Below are positions 30,873-41,490 of a stretch of DNA of 64,000 nt, piece by piece. Origin of the DNA: Garcia nutans (Eukaryota; Streptophyta; Magnoliopsida; Malpighiales; Euphorbiaceae). The notes beneath the pieces are model-generated. The model searched no databases, was not told the origin of the DNA, and worked only from the letters and a program-made list of their open reading frames with translations. The stretch is taken from NCBI GenBank assembly GCA_947685225.1, contig CANTUV010000037.1, positions 27,857,001-27,921,000 of the forward strand, written 5' to 3'. Made by a program: the position numbers and the translations under genes. The first letter of the stretch is position 1. Every line of letters begins with the position of its first letter.

Positions 30873-33369
30873 CTAAGAGGGTGGTGGTAGGTCATCAAAT
30901 AAAGCCCTAAAAAAGTCGTCGCCTATTGGAGGAGGGGGCAAATCACTTGTCCCGAGTCTGCCCGAAGCGGAAGCACCAAAATCCGACAAATTACTCATCC
31001 CGGGATCACTCGAAGCAGGAGCACCAAAATCCCTATTACCTTGAAGTTTTGATCCGTCACGGTCCTCATCAGAAGCAAACAAAAGGATCTCATGGTCATC
31101 AGTCTGGGGGCCTCTTGATGAAGAAGCGCCAGGATCCCTCATCCCCTGAAATTGGAAGTCTCGAAAATTTTGTTCGGATTGATGATATAAACTTTCAAAA
31201 TGAGAAGCTTGCTGACGACTTGCAGCCAACTCTTTTTGAAGTTGCTGTGAGCCAAAAAGGAAAAAGGTAAGAGCATACATAATCATGCATACATATAGCA
31301 TAAATTACCATGAAATAAGGAACTTACCAGGTAGTTCATATCAATGCCCTGCGAATGAGATGGCATATCTGGCAGGCTAGAATGAGCAAACGAAGGGGCA
31401 GTAAAAGAAGGTTTAGCCTCATGATCAAATGAACCAACAGCCTGCAAAAATCATTAAAGAATCAAAGAAAGAAAAAAAGCAGTTGCAAGGGAAAAATGGT
31501 AAAAGTTTTACCTGAGAAGTACTAGCCCCGAGATGTGGAATAAACTCTCCTGCATCTCCGTGATGTTCCTCTTCATCTTTACCCTCATTTTCTTTGGGAT
31601 TCCCCCGCACACCAACAGAAGATACATCAAAGTTCAAGAGCCTCCTTTGAATAAAATGGGCATAAAATGCACCGGGTAGATGAAGAAATGACTCAACACC
31701 ATAACCGTACTGAGCCGCCACCATGCATCCTCCGGCATCGACATAATATTTAAAGTATATTCTGGGATATACATCGGGACCCTCCACTGCTCTGGACTGA
31801 GAAACCATTCATAAACTCTCTCCCTGAGAAACCAGCTAGTAGACACTGGGCCAGCGATGACTCGGCGAGAATGTTGGAAAGATAGCGCAGCCCTCATGAA
31901 AGGAGACCAGTTTGTCCGCTCTTCTGGGTCCACCAGGTCAAATTCACCTGCAAAATAACATAAGGTAAGTAAACTTTCACATAAAATTTAAAGTATACTA
32001 ATATTATTTTACCTGGTCCCAGGTTAAGCGGGTCAACACAAAGCGATGATTATGTACATGGTGAGAGCCGAGAACATCCACACGGTCTGACAACCAGAAA
32101 TTTAATCTCGGATACCCGATTCTTTCTCGAAAAATACCAGGTACCCTCACAAGGTTATGCTCGTATGCCCATTCCTACAACAATAATAAAGATCACATTC
32201 ATGCAAGAAAAGAGTGGAAATGACATTGGTAGAAGAAGAATACCTCGACAACCGCCATCAAGCCGACAAAAGACTTCTTGTTTCGGCAAAGTTTATCAAG
32301 ACCATGGTAAAGACAGGCGAGACTAGCTTCACCACAGCCAGAAGATGGTACCATTCTGAAATAAGAAAGGGCATTCAACACTGACAAGTAGATGGAGGAT
32401 TCAGTGCTGCCTAAGATGGTCGACCCAAGCAAATATAACAAAAATCCTCGAGCATACTGTTGGGCCGTGTCTCTGTGAATCCGTCCTTCGTAGTTCATCC
32501 AATAGCTACAAATCGGTTCAATTTTTATTTTAAAAGGCCCTTTATATGATGGTTCCATACCAATTAATTTCTGAATTTCTTCAAATGTTAAAATATCATT
32601 GGTCAGAGGAACTGGAACACCATCATATCGAAGGTCTGTTAAAACAGTAAATCGATCGGACTAATTGTCATCTCTCCAATGGGCAAGTGAAAAGTGTGGG
32701 TTGTGTCCAACCATTGTTCTGTAAGCGCCTGGACTACTCTCCAGTCTATCTGATATTCCTCGAATGACAATTGTAAGATGAACTGCTCAAAGCCGCAATC
32801 TCGGATAATCTGCCTTACCCGAGAAGGCACTACATCGTACCATTGTCGGGCTTTGTAAATACACCCTCTAGCCCGAACAACACAACGATCATGCTAACAC
32901 AGAGCCATGTAAGTTAATACCAGGTAAGTACATATTATTCTATCTACTTAAATTAATATATTTTCCTAAATTTTCTAAAAAAGATAATAATATTAGAATA
33001 CAAAATAAACAAACAAAATAAAAATAAAGGCAAACACAATAATAATAAAAAAATAAAAAAATCAAACTAAAATAAAAAATAATAAAGAATAAAGAATAAT
33101 AATAACAGAAAAATAAAAATAAATAAATAATAATAATTAAAATTAAAATTAAAAAAAATATATAAAAAAACATAAAAAAAATAATAATAACAAAATAGAA
33201 AGATGAAAAATCAAGAAAAAAGAAAAAGAAAAAGAATTACCGCGCTCTTTTGGTTGGAACTACGATGAAGCGACATCCCGGCTAGTATATCTATATTTTC
33301 ATCTTCATGATGCCGAATAAACTCCAATAACTCGGCATTAGAATGAGTCCCTGACCTTGAAGCATGCAT
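30873..33369 (-). pseudogene. Antisense PMD-type gene with six exons and several frameshifts
   Basis: Exons on the minus strand: 33369-33241, 32893-32244, 32174-32013, 31947-31512, 31441-31328 and 31244-30873. Each intron begins GT and ends AG. Exon 2 carries plant mobile domain (aminotransferase-like) features: IRDCGFEQFILQLSF, HTFHLPIGEMTIS and an aromatic-rich core. Exon 4 has HSRRVIAGPVSTSWFL, and the last exon has a short coiled-coil-like QLQKELAASRQQ and a Ser/Gly/Asp-rich tail ending LFDDLPPPS. Damage: a one-base loss in exon 2 near 32645 (the exon is 650 bases, one short of a multiple of three), a frame mismatch at the exon 3/4 join, and another shift near 31720. It was captured from, or shares origin with, host PMD genes and is now decayed. 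Confidence 0.7.
32894..33240 (-). other. First intron of the antisense PMD-type gene
   Basis: The donor is GCG|GTAATT and the acceptor GTGTTAG. The interior is almost pure A/T on one strand, as is usual for plant introns. It holds no credible coding sequence. Confidence 0.6.
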
Positions 33370-33463
33370 TTTTTTTGAAAACTATGTGCTAAATTTGAAA
33401 GAATTTGAGAGAATTATAGAAATTGAGAAATATTGCTGTGAATCGAATGAAAGAACTGGTGGG

Positions 33464-33471
33464 TTTATATA
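33464..33471 (-). promoter_or_regulatory. TATA box of the antisense PMD-type gene
   Basis: TATATAAA on the minus strand, about 95 bases upstream of the ATG at 33369. The inferred leader is CA/CT-rich and about 65 bases long. Confidence 0.6.
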
Positions 33472-33514
33472 GAGAAACGGCAAGGAAAAAAATAAAATTC
33501 AAAAGTAAGTTTTA

Positions 33515-33650
33515 CTGTTCACTATTCATGAATAGTAAAGTACTATTGATGAATAAATTACTGTTACCAATAGTAAAATACTATTTATGAATAGTAAGTT
33601 ACTATTTATGAACAGTAAATAGTGAATGAATAGTGACTGCCCAGTAAATA
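33515..33650 (-). repeat. ACTATTCATGAATAGT palindrome array upstream of the antisense promoter
   Basis: One perfect 16-bp palindrome (ACTATTCATGAATAGT) is followed by several degenerate copies (ACTATTTATGAATAGT, ACTATTTATGAACAGT and others). They lie 45-180 bases upstream of the minus-strand TATA box. Confidence 0.7.
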
Positions 33651-33783
33651 AACAATAAATTCAATTATTCACTTTAATCATTCAAATACTTGCGTGTGTA
33701 TAAATATTTTTACACACAATGGGCAAAGGAGAAGACATGCACATAAAAATTAGCCAAACTTTTTAAAATAAAAAATTATTATT

Positions 33784-34300
33784 AGCTCGGGTCTAGAACC
33801 CAAATTTTCCTTAGGTCCAGAATCTAGAATCTCTTCTAAATCTAGAACTTAGCTAGGGTCCAGAACCCAAATTTTTCTTAGGTCTAGAACCTATAATCTT
33901 TTTTAAGTCCAGAACTTAGCTCGGGTCCAGAACCCAAATTTTTTTTAGGTCCAGAATCTAAAATCTTTTCTAAGTCCAAAACTTAGCTCGGGTCCAGAAC
34001 CCAAATTTTCCTTAGGTCCAGAACCTAGAATTTTTTTTAAGTCCTGAACTTAGCTCGGGTCCTGAACCCAAATTTTCCTTAGGTCTAGAATCTAGAATCT
34101 CTTCTAAGTATAGAACTTAGCTTGGGTCCAAAATCCAAATTTTCCTTAGGTCCAGAACCTAGAATCTTTTCTAAATCCAGAACTTAGCTCGGGTCCAGAG
34201 CCCAAATTTTTCTTGGGTACAGAACCTAAAATTACGCTTAGGTCCAGAACCTAAAATTATCCTTGAGTCCAGAACTTGAACCAGGTCTAGAACCCAAAAG
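33784..34300 (+). repeat. 67-bp tandem repeats before the 3' LTR
   Basis: Units start at about 33784, 33851, 33918 and 33985, 67 bases apart, and continue to about 34300. Each is three 22-23 bp subunits of the form GGTCCAGAACCYA, in which GGT and ACC can pair. The same repeat type occurs at 52480-53310 in the gag-only element. Confidence 0.85.
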
Positions 34301-34366
34301 CTCAACCATCTCAAAAATTAAGTTTTATTGCTTTTCACTCTCTTTCACTAAAGTCTCAGATCATTC

Positions 34367-34381
34367 AAGCAGGGGGCAAAC
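34367..34381 (+). other. Polypurine tract of the autonomous Tat/Ogre-like element
   Basis: AAGCAGGGGGCAAAC immediately precedes TGTAGACCC of the LTR. The identical string occurs at 53373-53387. Confidence 0.85.
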
Positions 34382-36521
34382 TGTAGACCCTTAATTTTTG
34401 ACCCAGTCCGGTCCAATATATTTTAATTAGTCCAAAATAATTTTTGTATTGTCCAATATATTTTAATTTGTCCAAAATAATTTTTGTTATCTTAATTAAA
34501 TAATATTTGCTTTAGTATTTAATTTTTATTAATAAAAAATAATAATAATAAACAAAAAAAATAAAAATAAAAATCAGTGACGAAAAAATCATCGCCCAAA
34601 ATCAGTGCGGCGAAATGGCCCGCAGGCCAATTCTCGCCCGCTGCCGCAGCCAGCTGCGGTAGCTTTTTTGCCAGCGTAATATTTTTGCAGCAGTTTTTTT
34701 CGCCAGCGAAATTTTTCTGATGCAAATTTTTTCGAACCCTAATACAATTAGGTTTCGGTTTCCTTTTCTTAATTAATGTTAGATTCCATGAATAACTAGA
34801 ATTAATCAAAAAAATCTTCTATAAAAGGAGGAAAAGGGGGAGGAAATTTGAGACCGAAATTGAGGAGGAAAACTTTGAAAGATTTGAAGAATTCCTTTTG
34901 GTAGTGAAATCAATCAAACTAATTGAGAGAAGCAAACAAGAAATTTAATTCATCAAAGGCAGCAAAGCTTGTCTTTGTTCTTGTTCATCCAAGAAGAAAT
35001 TTTTGGTGGAACCAACAAACGGAGGTATGCATCAATTGTCTAATTTCTTCAAAGTAGCTTAAATCATCCAATTGTCTTTTTTAATTCAAAAACCCAAGAA
35101 CTTTAATTTACTTTTTCTAAAGCTTAAAAACCTTAATTCGTTTATTTGTTTTCTAAAAATATTAAAATTGATTTTTGTTTCTTCAAAATCTCAAAACCCT
35201 AATTTGCTTTTCAATTCTTCAAAACCTTAAATTGAATTCTGTTTCTTTCCAAAAACCCTAAAAAATATCTTTTCTGTTTCTATAAAACTTAAATCGTTTT
35301 GATTATTTTCATAAAACTTCATAAAATTATCAATTGATTTTTCAAATTCTAAAATCTAATGCATTCTCCGAAACCCTATTTCTAAAATTCTAAAACCCTA
35401 ATTCAACTCCAAAACCCAAAACAGTAAACCCTAACTCCCTTAAAACCTTAAATCCTAATTTTTCTAAACCCTAATCCTTTAAACCTTAAAATCTTATAAA
35501 CCTAAATTCAAACACAGTAAGCCAAAACAACAATCCAGTAACTATGAATCATAAATCTAATGTTTTAAAGTGTCCAAACCCTAGCTTCATGATTTCACTT
35601 CTCAAACACTAATTTGGTTAATCAAAGAACTTTATCAACCTCTTAAATTATAAAACTTTGCTCTATTTCAATTCTTTTAAAATTTACAGTAGCTTGAACC
35701 CATAAATTTCAAAACTCTAAACACATGAAATAAAGAATCTTAAATAGAAACAGTAGCCCTAATTTGAATCTTTATTTGCCTTTCATATTTGATTATGCTT
35801 TGATTTATTTTATATGCTTTAATTTATTTAAGTTCAATGCTTGGTTTATTCAATTTATCATGGATGGATGTTTACTTCCTATTGATGTTTAATACCTTTG
35901 ATGAATGATTTATTTATGATGAATGGTTATTTACTTTTATCGATTTATTTAGATTTCTAAATGTTGTAAAGGTATGTTTCCACTTAGTGGGTACCTCATT
36001 AGTTAAACATCATGTAATTTAAATTGCTTTTCTATTTTAGAACCAATGTAAAGGACATGTTTCTACCTTTCGGTGGGTGTCCTATCTAGGCATGGGATGT
36101 AAGGACATGTTTCCATCTTCGGATGGGTGTCCATTTATTTGTTTTACTTGGACATTGTTTTGATTTTTAATATAACGATGCTTTATTATAATTATTATCT
36201 GTAATATGGATAATGTTGTTATATTTAAGAATTTTATAATATTAAGACCTATAAAGGAGGTCGGTTCCAATGAATCGGGCGTTGTGGGGGTGTTGGGCCA
36301 TTTCTCACCTTCCCCACACGTACCCAACTTTTCGAACCCATTAGGGGGTTGGGGATTCCTTAGGAATCGAGTCATCCACCTCTTTCTTTTTTCCAGCCTG
36401 TCCGGGTGGCGACTCCATTTTTTTTGGACCTAGGTCCGTGTTCTCTAAGGCCCCGAGCCTAAACAGTGCTGAAGTCGAAAGAACCATTCCACCGGGAGTG
36501 GGGGCGAAATCCCCGCTCACA
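34382..36521 (+). repeat. 3' LTR of the autonomous Tat/Ogre-like element
   Basis: The LTR is 2140 bp, TGTAGACCC to CTCACA. It is collinear with 19449-21609 but with visible indels: an extra TTGTCCAATATATTTT segment near 34450 and a deletion just after the TATA box, which reads TATAAAAG at 34820-34827. The PBS-like TGGCGACTCCA lies at 36407-36417. The divergence between the two LTRs marks this insertion as older than the Tekay array. Confidence 0.9.
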
Positions 36522-36634
36522 AACGGTTTTCAATATTAGTAATATAATCAAGACTGTTGATTTAGTTTTTATTTTATTTGTTTTAACATTAGTTCTTGCT
36601 TGTTGATTGCCATTCTAGGTACTTCTTCCCGTTT

Positions 36635-37065
36635 ATGACCCGAGCTAGCTCTTCCCAATTACTTGAATTAGATCAAGAGCTAGAAAGAACATTGAGGAGA
36701 AAGCGAAAGGAAGAAGGGGAAGCAGTTCTGGCAGAAATGGAACTAAACTTTAAAGATCTCAGCTTAGAAGAAGAATTGGAAGTGATGGTAGGAAATGAGC
36801 CAAGGACAATGCATGAGTTTGCTAGGCCTACTCTTAATGGGGCCGATTCGAGCATACAGAGACTGGTAGTTGCTGTAAACAAATTCAAGATAAAAACAAA
36901 TGTAATTCAAATGGTACAGCAGACTTGTTAGTTTGATGGGTTCCCAGATGAAGATCCTAATGCACAAATTGAGACTTTTCTGAAAATATGTGACACATTC
37001 AAGATACAGAATGTCTCCGAAGATGCAATTATGTTGAGGTTGTTCCCATTCATGCTTAGAGATCG
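36635..37065 (+). pseudogene. Athila-like gag, N-terminal part
   Basis: From ATG 36635 the frame reads MTRASSSQLLELDQELERT and continues to a TAG at 36929-36931, directly before FDGFPDEDPNAQIETFLKIC. It then runs open to the insertion at 37066, where the text LFPFMLRDR is cut and resumes at 40159. This is the N-terminal region and the beginning of the retrotransposon capsid domain. Confidence 0.8.
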
Positions 37066-37418
37066 TGTAACACCCCAATACTCTATATAAATACTATAGA
37101 TATACCATGTATACATACAGTACGTATACAAAGTATAAGGATGTCACTTATCATTACAAATAAAGTCCTTATATTGAGTCCTAACCATATTGCATTAATA
37201 AAAAGAGCATTTACCAAATCATCATACTTTTAATGATCTTAAAAGTATATAGTAATCTTATCTTTATCAAAATTCATTTATACATATGAATACATTTATG
37301 TCAGTAATACTGCATAATTACTATTTTACATGTATGCATCACCCTCTAGTTGGTCTCGGCAAACTCTTACTTTACTCGTGGCATAGAGAAAGACTTCATA
37401 TCTACCATCTACTCACCT

Positions 37419-37455
37419 GCGCGATTAAACATCCGCGCTAAGCCCGAGAGCTTAG
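37419..37455 (-). repeat. Double hairpin in the minus-strand solo LTR
   Basis: On the minus strand: CTAAGC-6 bases-GCTTAG, then GCGCGGAT-loop-ATCGCGC with a bulged G, then AGGTGAG. Confidence 0.75.
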
Positions 37456-37923
37456 TAGTACAAATATATATGATATAAATATACATTATAGAATTAATGA
37501 CATATAATGATATATCAATTCCATATACCATTAATTGCATATCATGTTTCCCTTTTTAATTACATCTTTCATATATCTCTACTATTCTCATATATTATAT
37601 ATATAACAAACACCAACCACAATTCCATCATTAATAATCACAACGAATATATCAATACACATATCACATATCATAATTCATAACATCAACCACAATTCCC
37701 TCATTAATATTCACCATTCATGAATCACATTTACAACAAGACAACCATAGACTTCATTATTCATTTATTTCATCACTTATATATCACTTAGAAAACAAAG
37801 ACAGACTTGGGCCCAACAGACACTAATATGTTATTCAAAGTTCAGAGTTACTGCTTTGGTCTATAATCATAATCATCGAGCCCGTAGGCAATACACATAT
37901 ATATATCTCTATCCATGGATAGG

Positions 37924-38176
37924 GTAACAGACCCAGTCTCTTGGACCATCAACTCAACATGCTTGAGGAGATCCTCAACCCGGCTAGACTGTTACCTGTA
38001 ACAGACCCAGTCTCTTGGACCATCAACCCGACTAATCGAGGAGATCCTCAACCCGGCTAGACTGTTACTTTAATTCACATTTATCATTTCACATTTCTCA
38101 TAGTGTAACAGACCCAGTCTCTTGGACCTCAATTCAACTCAATTTGAAGAGATCCTCAACCCGGCTAGACTGTTAC
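37924..38176 (-). repeat. Three 71-72 bp modules bounded by GTAACAG...CTGTTAC
   Basis: Modules at 37924-37995, 37998-38068 and 38105-38176 each begin GTAACAG and end with its exact complement CTGTTAC. Inside are CCCAGTCTCTTGGACC and ATCCTCAACCCGGCTAGA. Related modules lie at 56671-56754 and 63456-63539. Confidence 0.85.
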
Positions 38177-38859
38177 ATTCATAGGCATGCCTGCCAAATT
38201 CAGAACTCTGAAACTTGAATCAACATATTAGACACAAAATCATTTTACATTTCTTTCTCAATTCATTTCTCAATTCATTATCATCATTATAGCCAACCCC
38301 CATGGCTTTATATCTCATTTAAATCATCATAGCCAATCACAATGGCTTCACATGTCATTTAGATCATATCTCAATTCACATTACAACACTTCATCATTCA
38401 AGTATACATAATCAATTTCATTAAACACATAGACAACATGTCCACTTATTTCATTTCAATCATTATTACCAACTATAATGATATCACATTTCATCATTTC
38501 TCAAGACACATTAATATAATTCCTCATTATAATATTTATCATAACAAATTACATTGCACATACCTTTTTGAATGATCACCATAGCTTTCACACTATACAA
38601 TTAAAAACATTAGTCACATTATATTAACCATATAATAAATTACTTAACATTGTTTTAAGTCTCAAAAACCATATAAAAGAATGCATCTTTGTAAGTTGTA
38701 CTTACCTCAAGAGCTATTCCCAACAATCTATACCTTTCCTCTTCCAAGAATTCTCAACATTAAAGTTAATGCAACACAACCTCCTCAAAACCTAATCCAA
38801 AGATAATTATATTCATAAGAAAATAAGAATAATAACTAACTAGGGCAAACTCAATACTT

Positions 38860-39150
38860 GACACGCTCATTAACACGGGCGTGTCCCTGATCGTGCCCTA
38901 AACCAACAATACAGAAGCTTTGACACGCTCAGTAACACGAGCGTGTCACTGGACGTGTCACTCATTCTGCCTCACAGAAACATTAACACGCCCAACAACA
39001 CGGGCGTGTTCATGGCCGTGTCAATTACTTTTTCTCACAGTAGCTATAACATGCTCAGTAACATGGCCGTGTTAATGGTCGTGTCACAAACGTCCAACTC
39101 AGTACCGATTACACGCCCAACCACACGGCCGTGTCACTGGTCGTGTCAGA
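38860..39150 (-). repeat. CACG palindrome array, five units
   Basis: Units begin at 38860, 38922, 38985, 39048 and 39110 (spacing 62, 63, 63, 62). Each has the form RACACGCYCA...ACACGRGCGTGTC...CGTGTC with an ACAGAAGCTT- or CAGTAGCT-like spacer. Confidence 0.88.
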
Positions 39151-40158
39151 CCAGAAATCATGAATTTGAACTTTCATCCATGAAAACACCAACACTTCAA
39201 AACTCATATTTCATCACCCTTAATCAACATCTTGGTTATATTCATCAATTACCCATCTATTTAACACTTAAATAACTTCAATATATCATAATCATAAGCA
39301 TAATATACCTCACCAAGAATCAATTACTCAAATCCCCAAATCATCCATACTAAACCCTTACTCAACAATCTCAACAATTCATCATCATCCTCACATCTAA
39401 CCATGTTATTTCACAATTAATCATGTTATCATCATCTAAATACCAATTCCACACATATATATACTTCAATCTTTCATTAACATCATCATCATCATCATCA
39501 AATAACCATATCAAATCCAACTCAAACGATAGGAATCAAGACAAGCAAATGAATACTTACTTGGATAATATGCCAAATCTTTAATAACCATCTTCAATCC
39601 TCTCAAAATCCCTTTGGGTTTGATGTAAATAGGGATGAAATCACCATCTCTCTCTCTCTCTCTCGTTCAAAAAGAAAAGGAAGAAGAAGGGAAGAAGATC
39701 TTTTCTTCTTTTCCCTTACTCATCATATATATATATATAATAAAATAAATATACCCAATATCCTTCACCACATATCTTTCCCTTTGACTTTCTTTCTTCC
39801 TTTTCCTTTTATTATTATTTTTATTATTATTAATTATTTAATTAACCTTACTTCTCCTACACCACTATATCCCTTAAGCATATGTGATGTATATGTTGGT
39901 ATATGTATATCACATATATATATATTGCTTTTATATTTTCCCATATATTTCCCAAATACCATCCATACATATTATCCTTCATATACATATATCTCTTATA
40001 ATATTTTCCTTACATATTTTACCAACATATCATCTCACATCTACTTCTCGAACGTAGACCAAAATCGGGATATTAGATTAAGTCATTAAACATACACATT
40101 AAATCCATATACAACCATAATTATTCCAAACTTTTAGGGTGTATTTTGGGATATTACA

Positions 40159-41490
40159 GATCGACCGAAGAAATGGCTAAATTCTTTCCCCTCAAACACT
40201 TTCACCACATGGGGTCAATTGGCAAAAAAATTCTTAGAGAAATATTTTCCACCATCCAAGATTGCCAAGTTGAGAAATGATATTTCATCTTTTCTCCAGC
40301 TAGATGGTGAAACTCTTTATGATGCTTGGGAAAGATTCAAAGATTTATTGAGAAGGTTTCCTTATCATGGGCTTCCACTGTGGCTATAGATTCAAACTTT
40401 CTACAATGGATCAAATTATGCAAGTAAGCAGTCCATCAATGCAGTTGACGGAGGTACCACAAATAAAAAGACACTTGAACAAGAAATGGATTTTATTGAA
40501 GATATGGCCCTTACCAATTTTTAGTGGAAAACCCCAAGGGAACAAGGGAAATTAAGGGTCACTGGTTCACATCAATTGGATCCCGTGGTTGCTTTGACAA
40601 CACAGTTGGAAGCAATGAATAAAAAGATTGATTCTTTAACTTCATCTTTGTGAAAATCAATGCAAGTGATGTCTTGTGAATGGTGTGGGGGTGGACATCA
40701 AAGTCAAGATTGCCAAAGTGGCAATATGTTTGCTAGACAAGAGCATGTGGATTATATTAAAAATATGCCTAAACAACAGCAGAATAACCCATACAACAAC
40801 AAATAAAATCCAGGGAGGAGAAATCATCCAAATTTCTCCTGGAATTATTAGAATAATCCAAGGCTTCTCCCTGGATTTCAGAAGCCTCAACATCAACAAG
40901 TTGCCCCTCCAAGAAAAAGTAATTTGGAGGAAATGATGGAGAAGTTTATAGTAGCTTCGGAAACCAAATTTCAATCAACAGAAACTACCCATAGAAATCA
41001 GCAAGTCTCCATTCAGAATTTGGAAAATCAGGTGGGGCAAATTGCTAAGTTACTCAGTGAATGGCCACAAGGGAGTTTATCTAGCAATACTGAGGCAAAC
41101 TCGAAGGAGCAGCTGAAGGCAATTACTCTAAGGAGTGGAAAGGAAATTAAGGGTGGTGTGATTCAAAAAGAAGCTGATTCACAAGCAAAAGAGGTTGAGA
41201 CATAGAAAGAAGAACAAGATAACTCTACTGTTGTTTCGGGAGAGAAGGCTGCAGTGGGAAATGAGAAAGAAAATCAACTTCAAGAACCCAGTCCAGTAGT
41301 GAAGGAATATCGGCCTTGAGTGCCATATCCAGCAAGGTTGAACAAGGACAAGATGGATGCTCAGTTTGGTAAGTTCCTTGAACTCTTTAAACAACTGCAC
41401 ATTAATATTCCATTTGTTGAAGCTTTATCCCAGATGCCCAAATATGCTAAATTTTTTAAAGATATCCTTTCTAACAAAAGGAAACTTGAG
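40159..41490 (+). pseudogene. Athila-like gag, C-terminal part, with many stops
   Basis: It resumes the capsid domain (PKKWLNSFPSNTFTTWGQL, then KYFPPSKIAKLRNDI and ETLYDAWERFKDLLRRFP). A knuckle-like CEWCGGGHQSQDC lies near 40677-40715, followed by a glutamine-rich stretch, NLENQVGQIAKLL and ITLRSGKEI, a motif I associate with Athila gag. Stops interrupt it at about 40387, 40523, 40652, 40804, 40849, 41203 and 41318; most look like TGG or CAG/CAA changed to TAG/TGA/TAA. The frame is cut at 41491 by the next insertion, with target duplication TTGAG at 41486-41490. Confidence 0.82.

Larger units (their letters stand above)
19449..36521 (+). mobile_element. Tat/Ogre-like autonomous retrotransposon (17 kb) with antisense genes
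   Basis: The order is LTR, tRNA-Arg primer site, leader, gag, protease, RT, RNase H, second (archaeal-type) RNase H, integrase, repeats, two antisense genes, tandem repeats, polypurine tract, LTR. It is inserted just after the Athila primer site. Flanking 5-mers AACAG (19444-19448) and AACGG (36522-36526) fit a target duplication with one substitution, and joining the flanks gives the expected Athila sequence. All pol domains carry stops or frameshifts, so this copy is dead. Confidence 0.9.
37066..40158 (-). repeat. Minus-strand solo LTR of the Tekay-type superfamily
   Basis: The LTR is 3093 bp, flanked by a perfect 5-bp target duplication GATCG (37061-37065 and 40159-40163). Read on the minus strand it starts TGTAATATCCC and ends GGTGTTACA. 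It carries the same ordered landmarks as the Tekay LTR: donor-like GTAAGT (complement at 39555-39560), CACG array (38860-39150), second donor (38700-38705), GTAACAG modules (37924-38176) and double hairpin (37419-37455). No internal sequence remains, so LTR-LTR recombination removed it. Confidence 0.92.

Noticed and set aside
32940..33173. 77-codon hydrophobic minus-strand frame
   Set aside because: It lies inside the A/T-rich first intron of the antisense PMD-type gene and consists of Phe/Leu/Ile/Tyr codons only.
36596..36634. Upstream extension of the Athila gag start
   Set aside because: It depends on a TTG start; the ATG at 36635 begins the recognisable protein.
37924..38176. Regularly spaced repeats that could suggest a CRISPR array
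   Set aside because: Only three units, spacers are themselves repetitive, the host is a plant LTR and no cas-like gene is present.
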